Assembly (NCBI RefSeq): GCF_000499845.2
Contig: NC_023759.2
Span: forward strand, 40,405,172 to 40,469,171
Length of the DNA stretch: 64,000 nucleotides
Reading direction: 5' to 3'
Source of the DNA: Phaseolus vulgaris
Lineage: Eukaryota > Streptophyta > Magnoliopsida > Fabales > Fabaceae
The notes under the pieces are model-generated. The model did no database searches and was not told where the DNA came from. It saw only the letters and a list, made by a program, of their open reading frames with translations. Below are positions 63,318 to 64,000 of the stretch, in pieces; the first letter of the stretch is position 1, and every line of letters starts with the position of its first letter. Made by a program: the position numbers and the translations under genes.

Positions 63318-64000
63318 CTAGATGGATGGAAGTCTATTATACCAATGAAAAGATTCTCTATGAATAAATCCTAAATTAACCAACTTATCAGCACACACAT
63401 AACCTTCACGAAAAATATGTCCTAAACCTAATTTTCCACAGTAATTAAGACAAGTATTCCATCGAAACATCCAAGGAACATTTGTCCTAGTAGTAAACGC
63501 AGCACAAACCAAAGCATAATCACATTTCAGACAGACATTAGTAAGCATCATCTTTTGAGCTTCCTCCATAACATGTATAACTTCATAAAACTCAGCAACC
63601 AGAGCAGTTTGAACTTCAAGAAACGCAGAAAATACTCCAATAAATTCATCCATACTCCCACGGAAAATACCTCCACAAGTAGCAAGACCAGGATATCCCC
63701 TAGCAGCCCCATCAATGTTAATTTTAACCCATCAGCCTGGTGAAGAAAACTGTCATCTAACAGGAAGAGGACGTAGAACTTTACCAGTACGAGTGTTAAT
63801 ACCAAAAAACTTGAGCACGTTGAAATCAAACATATCATTCTTCATTAAAGCTTTAGACGAATTACTCACTAGACAAGTTAAATCTTTAATAACCAAAATA
63901 GTCATAGAAACTTCAATCTTATCCTGAAAACAAGCATAATTCCTCATACGTCATATCATCCAAATATAAAAAGTTATCACAACAAGCTTAATCAATTTAA
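63318..64000 (-). pseudogene. LINE-type RNase H (RVT_3) domain, continuing beyond the right edge
   Basis: In the minus strand, VKINIDGAARGYPGLATCGG at about 63733-63674 opens a plant LINE RNase H domain. The catalytic acidic residues are all present: Asp in NIDGA, Glu in VAEFYEV, Asp in LKCDYALV and Asp in CADKLVNLG. The frame ends at 63318. Upstream, a region typical of the linker between zf-RVT and RNase H runs to the window edge, but with stop codons just before VKINID, so this copy is broken. RNase H would degrade the RNA strand of the RNA-DNA hybrid during retrotransposition. About 100 bases of T-rich 3' UTR follow. Confidence 0.8.

Overview
This is a window from a plant nuclear genome, almost certainly a dicot and, by the overall look of its genes and repeats, probably a legume (the family-level placement is inference). 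The evidence is three intron-containing plant genes, long AT-rich stretches, and many plant-type transposons: L1-type LINEs, a MULE, a hAT-like element, CACTA-like MITEs and LTR elements. There is no rRNA gene, CRISPR array or bacterial operon, and I recognised no tRNA gene.

Three host genes look intact. (1) A NET1-type actin-binding coiled-coil gene on the + strand, coding exons 15484-15586, 16348-20558 and 20638-21822, 1832 residues. (2) An ALP1-like gene on the - strand, exons 28138-27991 and 27662-26617, 397 residues. It is a domesticated PIF/Harbinger transposase whose DDE catalytic positions are mostly gone. (3) A group-3 sulfate transporter (SULTR3;1-like) on the - strand with 12 coding exons between 37373 and 30517, 653 residues, with a TATA box near 37577. 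I derived the exon borders by eye from GT-AG sites and frame continuity; the phases all close. The three genes have unrelated functions, and I see no reason to think they work together.

The rest is mostly mobile DNA. 1-3275 (-): a LINE with complete but mutated ORF1 (N-terminal RRM) and the start of ORF2, running off the left edge. 3.3-14.6 kb: AT-rich intergenic DNA with small tandem repeats and CACTA-like ends. 22.08-26.36 kb (-): a non-autonomous LTR element between NET1 and ALP1. 38.6-43.6 kb: three truncated LINEs, two with exact target-site duplications. 43.65-50.38 kb: a nested structure in which a 5.9-kb MULE (9-bp duplication, long inverted arms, transposase plus SWIM plus OTU-protease gene) sits inside a small hAT-like element. 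50.7-58 kb: decayed MITEs and LINE pieces. 58.1-60.5 kb: LTR-like remnants, another LINE tail with exact duplications, and the 5' end of a Ty1/copia element whose LTR carries about ten copies of the palindrome TAATCGATTA. 63.3-64 kb (-): a LINE-type RNase H pseudogene running off the right edge.

The most interesting signals are the MULE-OTU-in-hAT nest, the TAATCGATTA array in the probable U3 of the copia LTR, and a 3'-terminal hairpin (7-bp stem, 7-nt loop) kept by compensatory base changes in four separate LINE tails.
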